This document shows, piece by piece, positions 16,972 to 25,177 of a stretch of 55,701 nt of DNA. The notes below the pieces were generated by a model. It did not search any database, was not told where the DNA came from, and was given only the letters and a program-made list of their open reading frames with translations. The stretch's first letter is position 1, and the number at the start of each line of letters is the position of its first letter. The translations under genes were made by a program, and so were the position numbers. The stretch comes from Streptomyces sp. NRRL WC-3618. Its GTDB lineage: Bacteria; Actinomycetota; Actinomycetes; Streptomycetales; Streptomycetaceae. The stretch is taken from contig NZ_LGDW01000007.1 of assembly GCF_001280005.1 (NCBI RefSeq), forward strand, positions 1 to 55,701, written 5' to 3'.

Positions 16972-18239
16972 CCGGCGGCTCCGAGCGGGTCGTCGTGGTG
17001 GGAGCCTCCGCCGCCGGCCTCAGCGCCGCCGACGGCCTCCGGGAGGCCGGATTCACCGGCTCCATCACCGTCCTCGGCGCCGAGCTGCACCAGCCGTACG
17101 ACCGACCCACGATGTCGAAGGCCCTGCTTGTCGCCGAGGAGGACCCGCAACTCCTCGAACTCCGCTCTCCCGAACGCATCGAGGCGAACCGCCTCGACCT
17201 GCGTCTCGGGCACGCCGCGGCGGGGCTCGACGTCGACCGCCGCTATGTGGTGACCACGTACGGCGAGGCGCTTCCCTGGGACGCTGTGGTCATCGCCTGC
17301 GGCAGCCGCCCCCGCGAGCTGAGGAGCCTCGCGGGCGAGGTACTGCCGACCCTGCGCACCCCCGAGGACCTGCGGGTGCTTCGGGAGGCCGCGGCGCGAT
17401 ACGGCGAGATGACCCTGATCGGCTCCGGCTTCATCGGACTGGAGGTCGCGGCCGCTCTCGTCGCGCGGGGCGTGGCGGTCACGGTCCTCGACGCGCTCCC
17501 GCTGCCGCTGGAGCCCGTACTGGGGCCCGAGCTGGCCACCCATCTCCGCGACCTGCACACCGCACGCGGGGTCCGCTTCCGCAGTGCAGTCGCGGTGGCG
17601 TCGGTCACGGGACAACCAGGGGCGCACGAGGTCCGGCTCACGGACGGAAGTGTGCACCGGACCCCGTTCGTGCTGACGGGTATCGGCGCCGAACCCGCCG
17701 TCGACTGGCTGGCGGGCTCCGGGATCGAGGTGACCGACGGGATCGTCACCGACGCCGCCGGCCGGACCAACGTACCCGGCGTGTGGGCTGCCGGTGACGT
17801 GGCCGCGTTCCACCACCCGCTGCTGGGACAGCGCGTACGCGTGGAGCACTGGACCCATGCGGTCGAGCAGGGCCGGCACATCGGCTTGAACATCGCCCGC
17901 GGCGAGACCACGCCCTACCAGGTAGTGCCGTACTTCTGGACCGACCAGTACGGCATGCGGTTCCAGTGCTACGGCCGCCGCCGTGCGGGCGACCGCAGCC
18001 TCGTCGTCGAGGGGTCCCTCGACGCGGGCGAGTTTCTCGTCCTGTTCGGCCACGCCGGCGAGTTCCACGCCGCGTTCGCCTGCGGGCGGGTCCGCTCGCT
18101 GCGCGACTACCGCAAGCTGCTCGCACGCGGCGGCACCTGGGACGAGGCACTCGCTCTCGCCCGCACGAACAATCCCGCGCTCGACACCACCGTGTCGTGC
18201 GTCAACCGAAAGGAATGCACCACCCATGAAGCTGCTTGA
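16968..18239 (+). CDS. FAD-dependent ferredoxin reductase of the dioxygenase
   Basis: This 423-residue pyridine-nucleotide-disulphide-type reductase has an FAD motif GASAAG near residue 12, an NAD motif GSGFIGLEVAAAL near 150, and the second FAD motif GVWAAGDVAAF near 270. It passes electrons from NAD(P)H to the ferredoxin. The GTG at 16968 overlaps the ferredoxin stop. The C-terminal ferredoxin-reductase domain (WTDQYGMRFQCYGRR) is intact. The 3' end overlaps the start of the next SDR gene by 14 bp. Confidence 0.88.
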   Translation: MTGGSERVVVVGASAAGLSAADGLREAGFTGSITVLGAELHQPYDRPTMSKALLVAEEDPQLLELRSPERIEANRLDLRLGHAAAGLDVDRRYVVTTYGEALPWDAVVIACGSRPRELRSLAGEVLPTLRTPEDLRVLREAAARYGEMTLIGSGFIGLEVAAALVARGVAVTVLDALPLPLEPVLGPELATHLRDLHTARGVRFRSAVAVASVTGQPGAHEVRLTDGSVHRTPFVLTGIGAEPAVDWLAGSGIEVTDGIVTDAAGRTNVPGVWAAGDVAAFHHPLLGQRVRVEHWTHAVEQGRHIGLNIARGETTPYQVVPYFWTDQYGMRFQCYGRRRAGDRSLVVEGSLDAGEFLVLFGHAGEFHAAFACGRVRSLRDYRKLLARGGTWDEALALARTNNPALDTTVSCVNRKECTTHEAA

Positions 18240-19059
18240 CGACCACGTCGTACTCATCACCGGCGGCGGCTCCGGCCTCGGTCTCGGCGTCGCCCGCCAC
18301 TGCCTCGAAGAGGGCGCGCAGATCGCGATCCTCGAGTACGACGAGGCCAAGGTGCTCGGGCTGAAGAAGGAGTTCGGCGATGACGTCCTCGTCATGCACG
18401 GCGACGTACGCAACATCGACGATCTTCGTGCCTGCCGATCTCAGATCGAGGACCGCTACGGCCGGCTCACCTCCCTCATCGGCGCGCAGGGCATCTTCGA
18501 CGGCAACATCCGGCTGGCCGACATCCCCGTCGAGCGCGTCGACGCTCTGTTCGACGAGGTCTTCTCGATCAACGTCAAGGGCTACGCGCTGACCGCGCGG
18601 ATCATGCATGACCTGCTGCAGGCCGAGGAAGGCGCGATCGTCCTCACCGCGTCCCAGGCGGCGTTCGCAGCCGACGGCGGCGGTGCGGCCTACACGGCCA
18701 GCAAGGGGGCGGTGGTCAGCCTGGTGAACCAGCTGTCGTTCGAGTTCGCCCCGCGGGTACGGGTCAACGCCGTCGCCCCTACGGGCATCGCGGGCAGTCA
18801 GCTCCGCGGGCCCGGCGCTCTCGACCTGCACGAGTCCAAGCAGTCGGACATTCCTGCGGACGCCTTCCGCGCGGAGTTCGAATGGGGCACGCCCCTTCAG
18901 CACCTGCCCACCCCGGAGGAGTACGGGCCCTTCTACGCACTCCTCGCATCCCGGCACAACAAGGTGATGACAGGCCAGACCGTGATCGCCGACTCGGGCA
19001 CCCTGAACCGGGCCCTCATGAGCATGGGTCGGCTTATCAGCAGCTACCCGTCGGCCTGA
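18226..19059 (+). CDS. cis-Dihydrodiol dehydrogenase (SDR family)
   Basis: This 277-residue SDR of the BphB/NahB type oxidises the cis-dihydrodiol made by the dioxygenase to a catechol. Visible motifs are TGGGSGLG (about 13-20), a late NAG-equivalent IGAQGIFDG, and the active-site YTASK near 157. A good AAGGA ribosome site at about 18210 precedes the ATG at 18226. A strong hairpin follows the stop, ending the operon. Confidence 0.86.
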   Translation: MKLLDDHVVLITGGGSGLGLGVARHCLEEGAQIAILEYDEAKVLGLKKEFGDDVLVMHGDVRNIDDLRACRSQIEDRYGRLTSLIGAQGIFDGNIRLADIPVERVDALFDEVFSINVKGYALTARIMHDLLQAEEGAIVLTASQAAFAADGGGAAYTASKGAVVSLVNQLSFEFAPRVRVNAVAPTGIAGSQLRGPGALDLHESKQSDIPADAFRAEFEWGTPLQHLPTPEEYGPFYALLASRHNKVMTGQTVIADSGTLNRALMSMGRLISSYPSA

Positions 19060-19063
19060 GTGC

Positions 19064-19100
19064 CGCGCCTCTGCGCATCAGACCAGGTCGCAGAGGCGCG
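19064..19100 (+). terminator. Stem-loop terminator after dioxygenase operon
   Basis: CGCGCCTCTGCG (19064-19075) pairs perfectly with CGCAGAGGCGCG (19089-19100) around a 13-base loop, starting four bases after the dehydrogenase stop. There is no U tract, which is common for Streptomyces terminators. Confidence 0.75.
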
Positions 19101-19141
19101 CATGCCGTCTTCCTGGTGGACGTGCGTCAACCGTACGACCA

Positions 19142-19417
19142 TTGACGTGCGTGCTGTTGCCGCTTGGCCAGCCTGGTCCCGAACTCCACCTTAAACCGCA
19201 TCCGGACACTCTGGACGTCATCAGAAACCGGCACACCAAACGCGGACAGCTCAACCATGCCGTCCCCGAAGTCCTCCAACTCCAGCGCCGAATCCGCCGC
19301 TGCAACGCCGACACTGGCGTACCGCACGGAGACATCGTCGCTCTCGCCCTCGACATCTGGCTCCGCGCAAAGGGCTACCCGCCCGAGCTCAAGCCGCGGG
19401 AGACAGAAACCTTCTGA
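19142..19417 (+). CDS. Hypothetical ORF, possibly the C-terminal end of a decayed DNA-binding protein
   Basis: The frame ends with a plausible helical segment (residues about 55-80, with GDIVALALDIWLRAKGYPPE), which looks more protein-like than chance. No start with a ribosome site is seen and the upstream half lacks family resemblance. It lies between the operon terminator and a transposase remnant on the other strand. It may be a scrap brought in by a mobile element. I do not recognise a function. Confidence 0.25.
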   Translation: MTCVLLPLGQPGPELHLKPHPDTLDVIRNRHTKRGQLNHAVPEVLQLQRRIRRCNADTGVPHGDIVALALDIWLRAKGYPPELKPRETETF

Positions 19418-19731
19418 GCAGCCCTCTCGGGCGACGTTCCTGCGACCTGGTCGACGTAGTCTCGCAGCATGTCTCTTGCGGTGTATCCGTAGATCAGCAG
19501 CCGCACCATCAGCCGCGGGTCGTAGGGGGGTGCCCCTATCTGTTTCGTCAACCCCGGTGGGGTCGGCTTGTAGGGGTTGATCCTGGTTTTCGGGAACATC
19601 CCGCGAAGCGGGACGTTCCCGGCGGATCGGGTGGCTGATGGGCATCCCGGTGGCCGGCAGGGCCGGAGTGGCCGTGCCGGCCGTTGCTGGACCGTCCACG
19701 TCAGCACATCCGTCATGCACATCCCTCCCAT
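19375..19731 (-). pseudogene. Transposase N-terminal remnant (IS1182/DUF772-like)
   Basis: The minus-strand frame contains a segment reading PPYDPRLMVRLLIYGYT, the characteristic early helix of IS1182-type transposases (PAYDPxxMVxLLLYxY). The rest of the transposase, including the catalytic core, is absent and the flanks do not align. It is one of several mobile-element scraps around the 20-30 kb module. Confidence 0.5.
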
Positions 19732-19865
19732 CGGGAGGCTATGCAGTGGCCCGCTGCCCGGCCCGAGAATCCCAGAGAGCCCGCTGCCCGGCCCGAGAAT
19801 CCCAGAGACCGCCTGTGACGGACGACCACGTGCTAACGATCTCCCACTCGACCGGCACGAGAACC
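19719..19865 (+). repeat. Inverted repeat copy A (117-bp unit, with internal 30-bp tandem duplication)
   Basis: This stretch matches the reverse complement of 28549-28665 with one mismatch outside the duplication. It begins with a small hairpin (CCTCCC ATC GGGAGG at 19725-19739). A 30-bp unit, 19749-19778, is repeated exactly at 19779-19808, and the distant copy has only one unit. No coding frame is evident. The pair brackets an 8.7-kb segment. Confidence 0.8.
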
Positions 19866-19908
19866 TGCGGAGACCTCACACCGTCCCTTCTGACCAGCGG
19901 GAATCAGG

Positions 19909-20361
19909 ATGGCGGATCTTCAGTGGGTCCAGATCTTCGGCAACCCCCTCACCTGGGACGACCTGCCGTGGCTGCGCTCACTCACCGACCTGCCACTGAT
20001 CGTCAAGGGCATCTGTCACCCCGAGGACGCCCGGCGCGCCAAGGATGGCGGTGTGGGCGGCATCTACTGCTCCCACCGGCGGCCGGCAATCCAACGGCGG
20101 CCTCCCCGCCCTGGACGGGCTGCCCGCTGTCGTCGAGGCCGCCGACGGGCTGCCGGTCCTGTTCGACTCCGGCATCCGCAGCGGGGCCGACATCGTCAAG
20201 GCCATCGCCCTCGGCGCCACCGCCGTCGGCCGGCCCTACGCCTACGGCCTCGCCCTCGGCGGCACCGACGGCATCATTCACGCTGCGCTCACTGCTCGCC
20301 GAAACCGACCTGATCACGGCCGTCGACGGCTGTCCCAGGTCGTGTCCCGCTTCGTGGTGTA
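19909..20361 (+). pseudogene. C-terminal remnant of an FMN-dependent lactate 2-monooxygenase / alpha-hydroxy-acid oxidase
   Basis: The first frame reads [31 protein letters not shown], including the catalytic-site Lys block. After a frameshift near 20070 the match continues as [63 protein letters not shown] second frame change near 20280 gives [17 protein letters not shown]. The N-terminal two thirds are absent. This is a decayed copy of a protein that oxidises lactate-like hydroxy acids and no longer encodes a complete domain. Confidence 0.7.
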
Positions 20362-20649
20362 AGCGACCTTGCTCGACGCGTTCCGGTAAGCCGCGCGTCG
20401 GCCACCCCATGGGACACGGCTCCCGGGTCGCGTAGCGGCTGACATGCCGTCACCACCATGCACGGCCCTGAACCGCGCCTACGCGGCGGTGACCTGCGGA
20501 TTCCGGCGTCTTGATCCGCTACACCCCATGGCGGGACGCCGCCCTCGGCCACCTCACTCCAGAAGCCCTCCAGCGTGTCATGTGAGAACGCCACAACACG
20601 TTCGGCTTGAGGAACCGGGGCGCACTCGCGCCGGCTCGCCACTTCATCG
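20362..20649. other. Non-coding or decayed stretch before the FAD-gene promoter
   Basis: No complete gene is supported. A short in-frame stretch near 20510-20583 (reading IRYTPWRDAALGHLTPEALQRV) ends in TGA and may be a scrap of an unknown protein. The operator described next begins at the right edge. Confidence 0.4.
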
Positions 20650-20703
20650 GTGTCAACAGTGGTGATAACTATGGTGTCAGCAAAGATGTCACCAGCGTTG
20701 ACA
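20650..20703. promoter_or_regulatory. Candidate TetR operator A
   Basis: The arms are GTGTCAACAGTGGTGA (20650-20665) and TCACCAGCGTTGACAT (20688-20703), an imperfect inverted repeat with 13 of 16 matching positions. The left arm is identical over 16 bases to the left arm at 26166. It lies upstream of the small ORF and the FAD dehydrogenase gene. Confidence 0.65.
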
Positions 20704-20777
20704 TGACTTTGGGTGAGTGGTCATGATGACGGCGGTGTCGTTGGACCCCCTCTCCGGCACTCCACTAAGGGACAGCC

Positions 20778-20879
20778 ATGACAGCAATCCAAGAAGAGCT
20801 GTGCCGCAGGCCCGCCTCGGACGGACGCACGGTGAAGGCGCTCGCGGATCACAGGAACGGTGACCGAGAGCGGCACTGA
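20778..20879 (+). CDS. Small conserved ORF, 33 residues (copy A)
   Basis: It starts MTAIQEELCRRP and stays similar to the 29-residue ORF at 26002-26091 through the ADHRNGDR end. The surrounding 190 bp are also alike, in opposite orientation. Copy A has one extra codon inside and four extra at the end. After its TGA the same frame stays open for 28 codons (AQDVDSARVWLQQLLNALL..., stop near 20965), which could be a decayed continuation. The function is unknown: it may be a leader peptide or a small partner protein for the downstream oxidoreductase. Confidence 0.5.
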   Translation: MTAIQEELCRRPASDGRTVKALADHRNGDRERH

Positions 20880-21008
20880 ACTGCCCAGGACGTCGACAGC
20901 GCCCGCGTCTGGCTCCAACAGCTGCTCAACGCGCTGCTGACCGACGGCAGCGGCACCCCGCCATGAGTTCCCCAACGAGCCCTCCCAACAAGAAAAGGAT
21001 CGGTCGCC

Positions 21009-22682
21009 ATGGATGCGGACGTCATCGTCGTCGGAGCGGGCCTCGCAGGCCTGGTCGCCGCGCACGAGCTCACCAGCCGGGGCCGCAGGGTCGCGCTGGT
21101 CGACCAGGAGAACGCCGCCAACCTCGGCGGTCAGGCGTTCTGGTCCTTCGGCGGACTCTTCCTCGTCGACTCCCCGGAGCAGCGGCGCCTGGGCATCAAG
21201 GACTCCTTCGACCTGGCCTGGAACGACTGGCAGGGCAGCGCGCAGTTCGACCGGGTCGACGACGAGGACTCCTGGGCGGTGCGCTGGGCGCGCGCGTACG
21301 TGGAGTTCGCGGCGGGGGAGAAGCGGTCCTGGCTGGACGGGCACGGCATCAAGCTGCTGCCGACGGTGGGCTGGGCCGAACGGGGTGACCTGCGGGCGGA
21401 CGGGCACGGCAACTCCGTGCCCCGCTTCCATGTCCCCTGGGGCACCGGCACCGGCGTCGTGGAGCCGTTCGTCTACCACGCCAAGCAGGCCGCCCGCGAT
21501 GGGCTGCTCACCTTCTACCACCGCCACCAGGTCGACCAGCTGGTGATCGAGGAAGGCTCCGCGCGCGGGGTGCGCGGCACGGTGCTCGCCGAAGACCGCT
21601 CGCCCCGGGGCGTCTCCTCCAACCGCGACCGCATCGGCGACTTCGAACTCACCGCCCAAGCCGTCATCGTCACCACCGGCGGCATCGGCGCCAACCACGA
21701 CATCGTCCGCCGCTACTGGCCCGAGCGCCTCGGCACCCCGCCCACGAACATGGTCACCGGCGTACCCGCATACGTCGACGGCCGCATGCTCGACATCAGC
21801 GCCGAGGCGGGCGTCCGCCTGGTCAACCGCGACCGCATGTGGCACTACACCGAGGGCATCCAGAACTGGGACCCCATCTGGCCAGGCCACGCCATACGCG
21901 TCCTGCCCGGCCCGTCCTCCCTCTGGTTCGACGCTCTCGGCCGCCGCCTGCCCGACCCCTGCCTGCCGGGCTACGACACGCTCAGCACCCTCAAGTACCT
22001 ACGCACCACGGGGGACATCGCCGAGTACGACCACTCCTGGTTCATCCTCACCCAGAAGATCATCGAGAAGGAGTTCGCGCTGTCGGGCTCCGAGCAGAAC
22101 CCCGACATCACCGCCAAGGACAAGGGTGCCGTCCTGCGCGACCGCCTGCTCGGCAAGGGTGCCCCCGGCCCGGTGGATGCGTTCCTGCGCAAGGGCGCCG
22201 ACTTCGTGACCGCGCCCACCCTGGAGCAACTCGTCACCAGGATGAACGAGTTGACGGACAAGCCGCTCCTCGACGCGGAGGAGCTGCGCCGCCAGATCGA
22301 GGCCCGCGACATGCAGATCGCCAACCCCTACAGCAAGGACTCCCAGATCCAGGGCATCCGCAACGCCCGCCGCTACATCGGCGACCGCCTCGGCCGCGTC
22401 GCGACCCCGCACCGCATCCTCGACCCCGCGGGCGGCCCGCTCATCGGCGTCAAGCTCCACGTCCTCACCCGCAAGACCCTCGGCGGCATCCAGACCGACC
22501 TCGACTCCCGTGCCCTGGGCGTCGACGGCACCCCGATCGACGGTCTCTACGCGGCGGGCGAGGTCGCCGGCTTCGGAGGCGGAGGCGTTCACGGCTACAA
22601 CGCCCTGGAGGGCACCTTCCTCGGCGGCTGCCTCTTCTCCGGGCGAGCGGCGGGACGGGCGGCGGCGAAGCAGGCCGCCTGA
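21009..22682 (+). CDS. FAD-binding dehydrogenase, 3-ketosteroid-1-dehydrogenase/fumarate-reductase class
   Basis: This 557-residue flavoprotein has an N-terminal FAD motif DVIVVGAGLAGLVAAHEL (residues 4-21), followed by NLGGQAFWSFGG, and a C-terminal FAD segment with GLYAAGEVAGFGGGGVHGYNALEGTFLGGCLFSGRAAG. The arrangement matches the uncharacterised FAD-binding dehydrogenase family related to steroid delta-1 dehydrogenases. An AAAAGGA ribosome site is 9 bases before the ATG. It is the only intact gene downstream of operator A and the small ORF. A role in dehydrogenating a steroid, ring ketone or similar lipid is inference. Confidence 0.8.
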   Translation: MDADVIVVGAGLAGLVAAHELTSRGRRVALVDQENAANLGGQAFWSFGGLFLVDSPEQRRLGIKDSFDLAWNDWQGSAQFDRVDDEDSWAVRWARAYVEFAAGEKRSWLDGHGIKLLPTVGWAERGDLRADGHGNSVPRFHVPWGTGTGVVEPFVYHAKQAARDGLLTFYHRHQVDQLVIEEGSARGVRGTVLAEDRSPRGVSSNRDRIGDFELTAQAVIVTTGGIGANHDIVRRYWPERLGTPPTNMVTGVPAYVDGRMLDISAEAGVRLVNRDRMWHYTEGIQNWDPIWPGHAIRVLPGPSSLWFDALGRRLPDPCLPGYDTLSTLKYLRTTGDIAEYDHSWFILTQKIIEKEFALSGSEQNPDITAKDKGAVLRDRLLGKGAPGPVDAFLRKGADFVTAPTLEQLVTRMNELTDKPLLDAEELRRQIEARDMQIANPYSKDSQIQGIRNARRYIGDRLGRVATPHRILDPAGGPLIGVKLHVLTRKTLGGIQTDLDSRALGVDGTPIDGLYAAGEVAGFGGGGVHGYNALEGTFLGGCLFSGRAAGRAAAKQAA

Positions 22683-22696
22683 TCGACGAACGTGCG

Positions 22697-22733
22697 GCAG
22701 GGGCGGTCGGGGAACCTGACCGACCGCCCCTGC
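22697..22733 (+). terminator. Terminator hairpin, first copy
   Basis: GCAGGGGCGGTCGG pairs with CCGACCGCCCCTGC, a perfect 14-bp stem with a 9-base loop, 15 bp after the FAD dehydrogenase stop. No U tract follows. Confidence 0.8.
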
Positions 22734-22777
22734 GGCGCGCACTCGGCGAAGCAGGCCGCCTGATCGACGAACGTGCG

Positions 22778-22814
22778 GCAGGGGCGGTCGGGGAACCTGA
22801 CCGACCGCCCCTGC
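22778..22814 (+). terminator. Terminator hairpin, second identical copy
   Basis: This is the exact repeat of the hairpin at 22697-22733, shifted by 81 bp through the tandem duplication. Confidence 0.8.
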
Positions 22815-22959
22815 GGCGCGCACTGGGCTACAAGGCTCCTGCCAGTGGGTGGTGGGCTGTCCCACCGGCGCCAAGCAGAGCGTGCGGTTGTCCTTCCTGC
22901 CCGACACATGCGCCAACGGAGCGCGCATCGTTACGCGGACAAGACCGGGATGCGTTCCA

Positions 22960-23575
22960 GTGGCGCGGGAACGTCGAGCGTGATGCCTGCTTGTGGAGTT
23001 CACCGGTGACGGTGTCGGTCCAGCGTGTGCCGGCCAGGAGGTAGACGCTGCGGCTGCGGCTGCGGCTTCGGCGACCGGCGCGACGACGATGTCAGGACTG
23101 GACGCGAGCACGAAGACGCCGGGCCGCAAGCGCGGACTGGCCGTCGATGTATTGGGACTGGTCAACGGCGTCGTCGTCCTGGCCGCCTCCGCCCACGACA
23201 ACGCCGCCGGCACCGCCCTGCTCGACATGGCGGCCGAACGGTGCGGGATGCGCCTGGAGAAGGCCCTGGTGGACCAGGGCTTCAAGGACGAAGTCTGTGG
23301 GCTGCCGGACCTGGCCCGAGCTGCGCAGCGAGTCGTTCTGGCAGTCAGTACCAGGGTGGGCGGATGCCCGTCGGAAGGTCGCGCCACCACCGACCCGACT
23401 TGTGCAACGGTTCGGAGTGGTCGCCGCCGTCCGAGCCGCAGCCCTGTTGGTCGCGTGCTCCCTGACGGGCATGACCGCCGCACCGAGCTGGCCGCTCGCC
23501 GTTCTCGCGACCGGGTGGTGGGCCTGGGAGCGTCAGTCTCGGCTTCGCCGTATCCCGCCTGGCGTTGAAGCACAC
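22960..23575 (+). pseudogene. IS5-family transposase remnant
   Basis: One plus-strand frame carries GLDASTKTPGRKRGLAVDVLGLVNGVVVLAASAHDNAAGTALL and the ALVDQGFKDEV block, which are the central DDE region of IS5-group transposases. A C-terminal scrap with the ARRSRDRV end follows in the same frame after a non-matching stretch. The N-terminal helix-turn-helix part and clean element ends are missing. It fills the gap between the convergent FAD dehydrogenase and MFS genes. Confidence 0.7.
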
Positions 23576-23619
23576 CGGCCAGGATTCAGCCGTCGTGGAC
23601 GCACCGTGGGGCGGGTGTT

Positions 23620-24864
23620 TCATTCCGCTGGTGAGGCTGGTTTCTCGGTGGCCGTCCTCGCGATGGGCATGGCCTGCGGGTGGGGTGAGACGGATGCGGT
23701 GTCTGCTGCCGCGTCGCTGGACGCGGCCATCTTGAGGAGAGGGAGCGCGGCGATGAGTGTTCCGGCGGTGAGGAGGATACTCAGGACGCCGACGCCCATG
23801 TTGTCCATGATCGCGCCGACGGCCAGGGGGCCGATGCCTCCGCCGAGTGCTCCGGCGCCGCTGAGGGCGGCCACCCACCGTCCGGTGGAGTCGACGACCG
23901 AGGCGGCGGCGAGTATCTGTACCAGGACGGCCAGCCAGCACGTCTGCCAGATGACGGCGGTGGCGATGAACAGGGTGGGGCTGTGGGTGACGATGAGCAG
24001 CCCCGTGCTCAACGCTTCGACGGCGACGAACCCGGTCATCGAGCGCAGGCGGCCGAAGCGCTTCACGGCGAGCGGTCCGGCTACGGCTCCGGCGAGTGCG
24101 ACGACGCTGGAGATGGCCAGGACGGCGGAGAGCGCAGAGGCAGACATGCTGGTGTGGCCGCGCCCCAGGACGGAGGCGTAGGACCAGACTCCCTGCGTGA
24201 CGGCCATCAGGAGGCCCGCGCCGGCCAGCAGCACGGCGGAGGGACGGGCCGGCCGGGAGGCTGCGTCGGGGGCGGTCGCGGAAGGCCTGCTCGCCGGGTC
24301 GGGGCCGTCGGGAAGGCGGCCCACCAGGAACCAGCCGGGCAGGCAGCACACGGCCAGCAGGAAGAAGCCGGTTCCCCCGCCTGCGGACTCGTTGACCGCC
24401 GGGAAGGCGAGGAGCAGCAGGGCACTCGCGAACAGCGCGCCGATGATGGTGATCGAGGAGGTCTTGTCGGGGTCGCCGTCGGCGCCGGCCAGGGCGGCGG
24501 TGGAGGCGGCGTAGACGGCTCCGAGTCCGGCGCCGAGCAGCAGGCCGGCCAGGATCAGCGTCAGTATGTCGAAGGCGATGGCGGCGCCGATGAATCCCAC
24601 GGCGGCCAGGGCCAGCCCGCCTCTGGCCATCCGGACGCGTCCGGGGCGGGCGGCGCGGTTGGTGAGCAGGAGGGTGGTGATCGCGACCGCCGTCAGCTGG
24701 CTGGCGGCGACGAGTCCGGCGCTGGTGCTGGACAGGTGGAAGCGGTCGGCGAAGTCGTCTACGAAGACGGGCATCACGTTACTGCCGCTGCTGCCCAGCG
24801 TGACTCCGGCGATCAAGGCAGCGGCGACGGTGAACGTCAGCGCGGGGCCGCTGTTCGTTTTCAC
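23620..24864 (-). CDS. Major facilitator superfamily transporter
   Basis: This 414-residue membrane protein has about 12 hydrophobic helices in two halves, separated by a polar loop near residues 195-215 (PDPASRPSATAPDAASRP). The first-loop basic motif region (TNRAARPGRVRMARGG) is typical of MFS drug or solute carriers. It starts at GTG 24864 with a weak ribosome site. It follows the SDR gene on the same strand after 313 bp and may be cotranscribed from operator B. Import or export of the module substrate is inferred from position. Confidence 0.8.
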   Translation of the reverse strand: MKTNSGPALTFTVAAALIAGVTLGSSGSNVMPVFVDDFADRFHLSSTSAGLVAASQLTAVAITTLLLTNRAARPGRVRMARGGLALAAVGFIGAAIAFDILTLILAGLLLGAGLGAVYAASTAALAGADGDPDKTSSITIIGALFASALLLLAFPAVNESAGGGTGFFLLAVCCLPGWFLVGRLPDGPDPASRPSATAPDAASRPARPSAVLLAGAGLLMAVTQGVWSYASVLGRGHTSMSASALSAVLAISSVVALAGAVAGPLAVKRFGRLRSMTGFVAVEALSTGLLIVTHSPTLFIATAVIWQTCWLAVLVQILAAASVVDSTGRWVAALSGAGALGGGIGPLAVGAIMDNMGVGVLSILLTAGTLIAALPLLKMAASSDAAADTASVSPHPQAMPIARTATEKPASPAE

Positions 24865-25177
24865 TGAATGTCTCTTGCACGGAGGGCCGCCTGGCAGGCG
24901 GGCGCGGGAGCGGGAGGGAAGAGGAGCATCGTCGGAAACCTCAGAACTGGTAGGCGGTCGGGCGCCGTGTCCGGTACCGGAGCGGCGAAGGGAGCCTCCG
25001 GGCAGAGGAGGCGGACCCGACCCGGACGCGTTCGGGGGCGCAGGCCGGCGGCCGGCGGTCAGTCGGCCCAGACGTCTTCGGCGTAGGGCTCAGGGCGTGC
25101 GGGGCGCTCTGGCGGGCGCAGGTGCAGGTGAGGGAACCGGCAGGGGGCTCGCGTCGGTGGTTGCCGGGCCTGGGCGG
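24865..25177. other. Intergenic stretch between SDR and MFS genes
   Basis: These 313 bases hold no convincing frame, hairpin terminator or operator-like repeat. Both neighbours read leftward, so this may be either an untranslated spacer or a separate MFS promoter region. Confidence 0.4.

Larger units (their letters stand above)
22663..22824 (+). repeat. Perfect 81-bp tandem duplication spanning a gene end and its terminator
   Basis: Unit 1 is 22663-22743 and unit 2 is 22744-22824, identical base for base. Unit 1 begins inside the last codons of the FAD dehydrogenase gene and includes its TGA stop. Each unit contains the same hairpin, so the gene is followed by two identical terminators. The 81-bp length is a multiple of three. 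Confidence 0.9.

Noticed and set aside
20878..20967. Stop-codon readthrough or selenocysteine at the TGA of small ORF copy A
   Set aside because: The same frame is open after the TGA, but the corresponding copy B ends there in the SDR start, and no recoding element was seen. An open frame of 28 codons is not enough.
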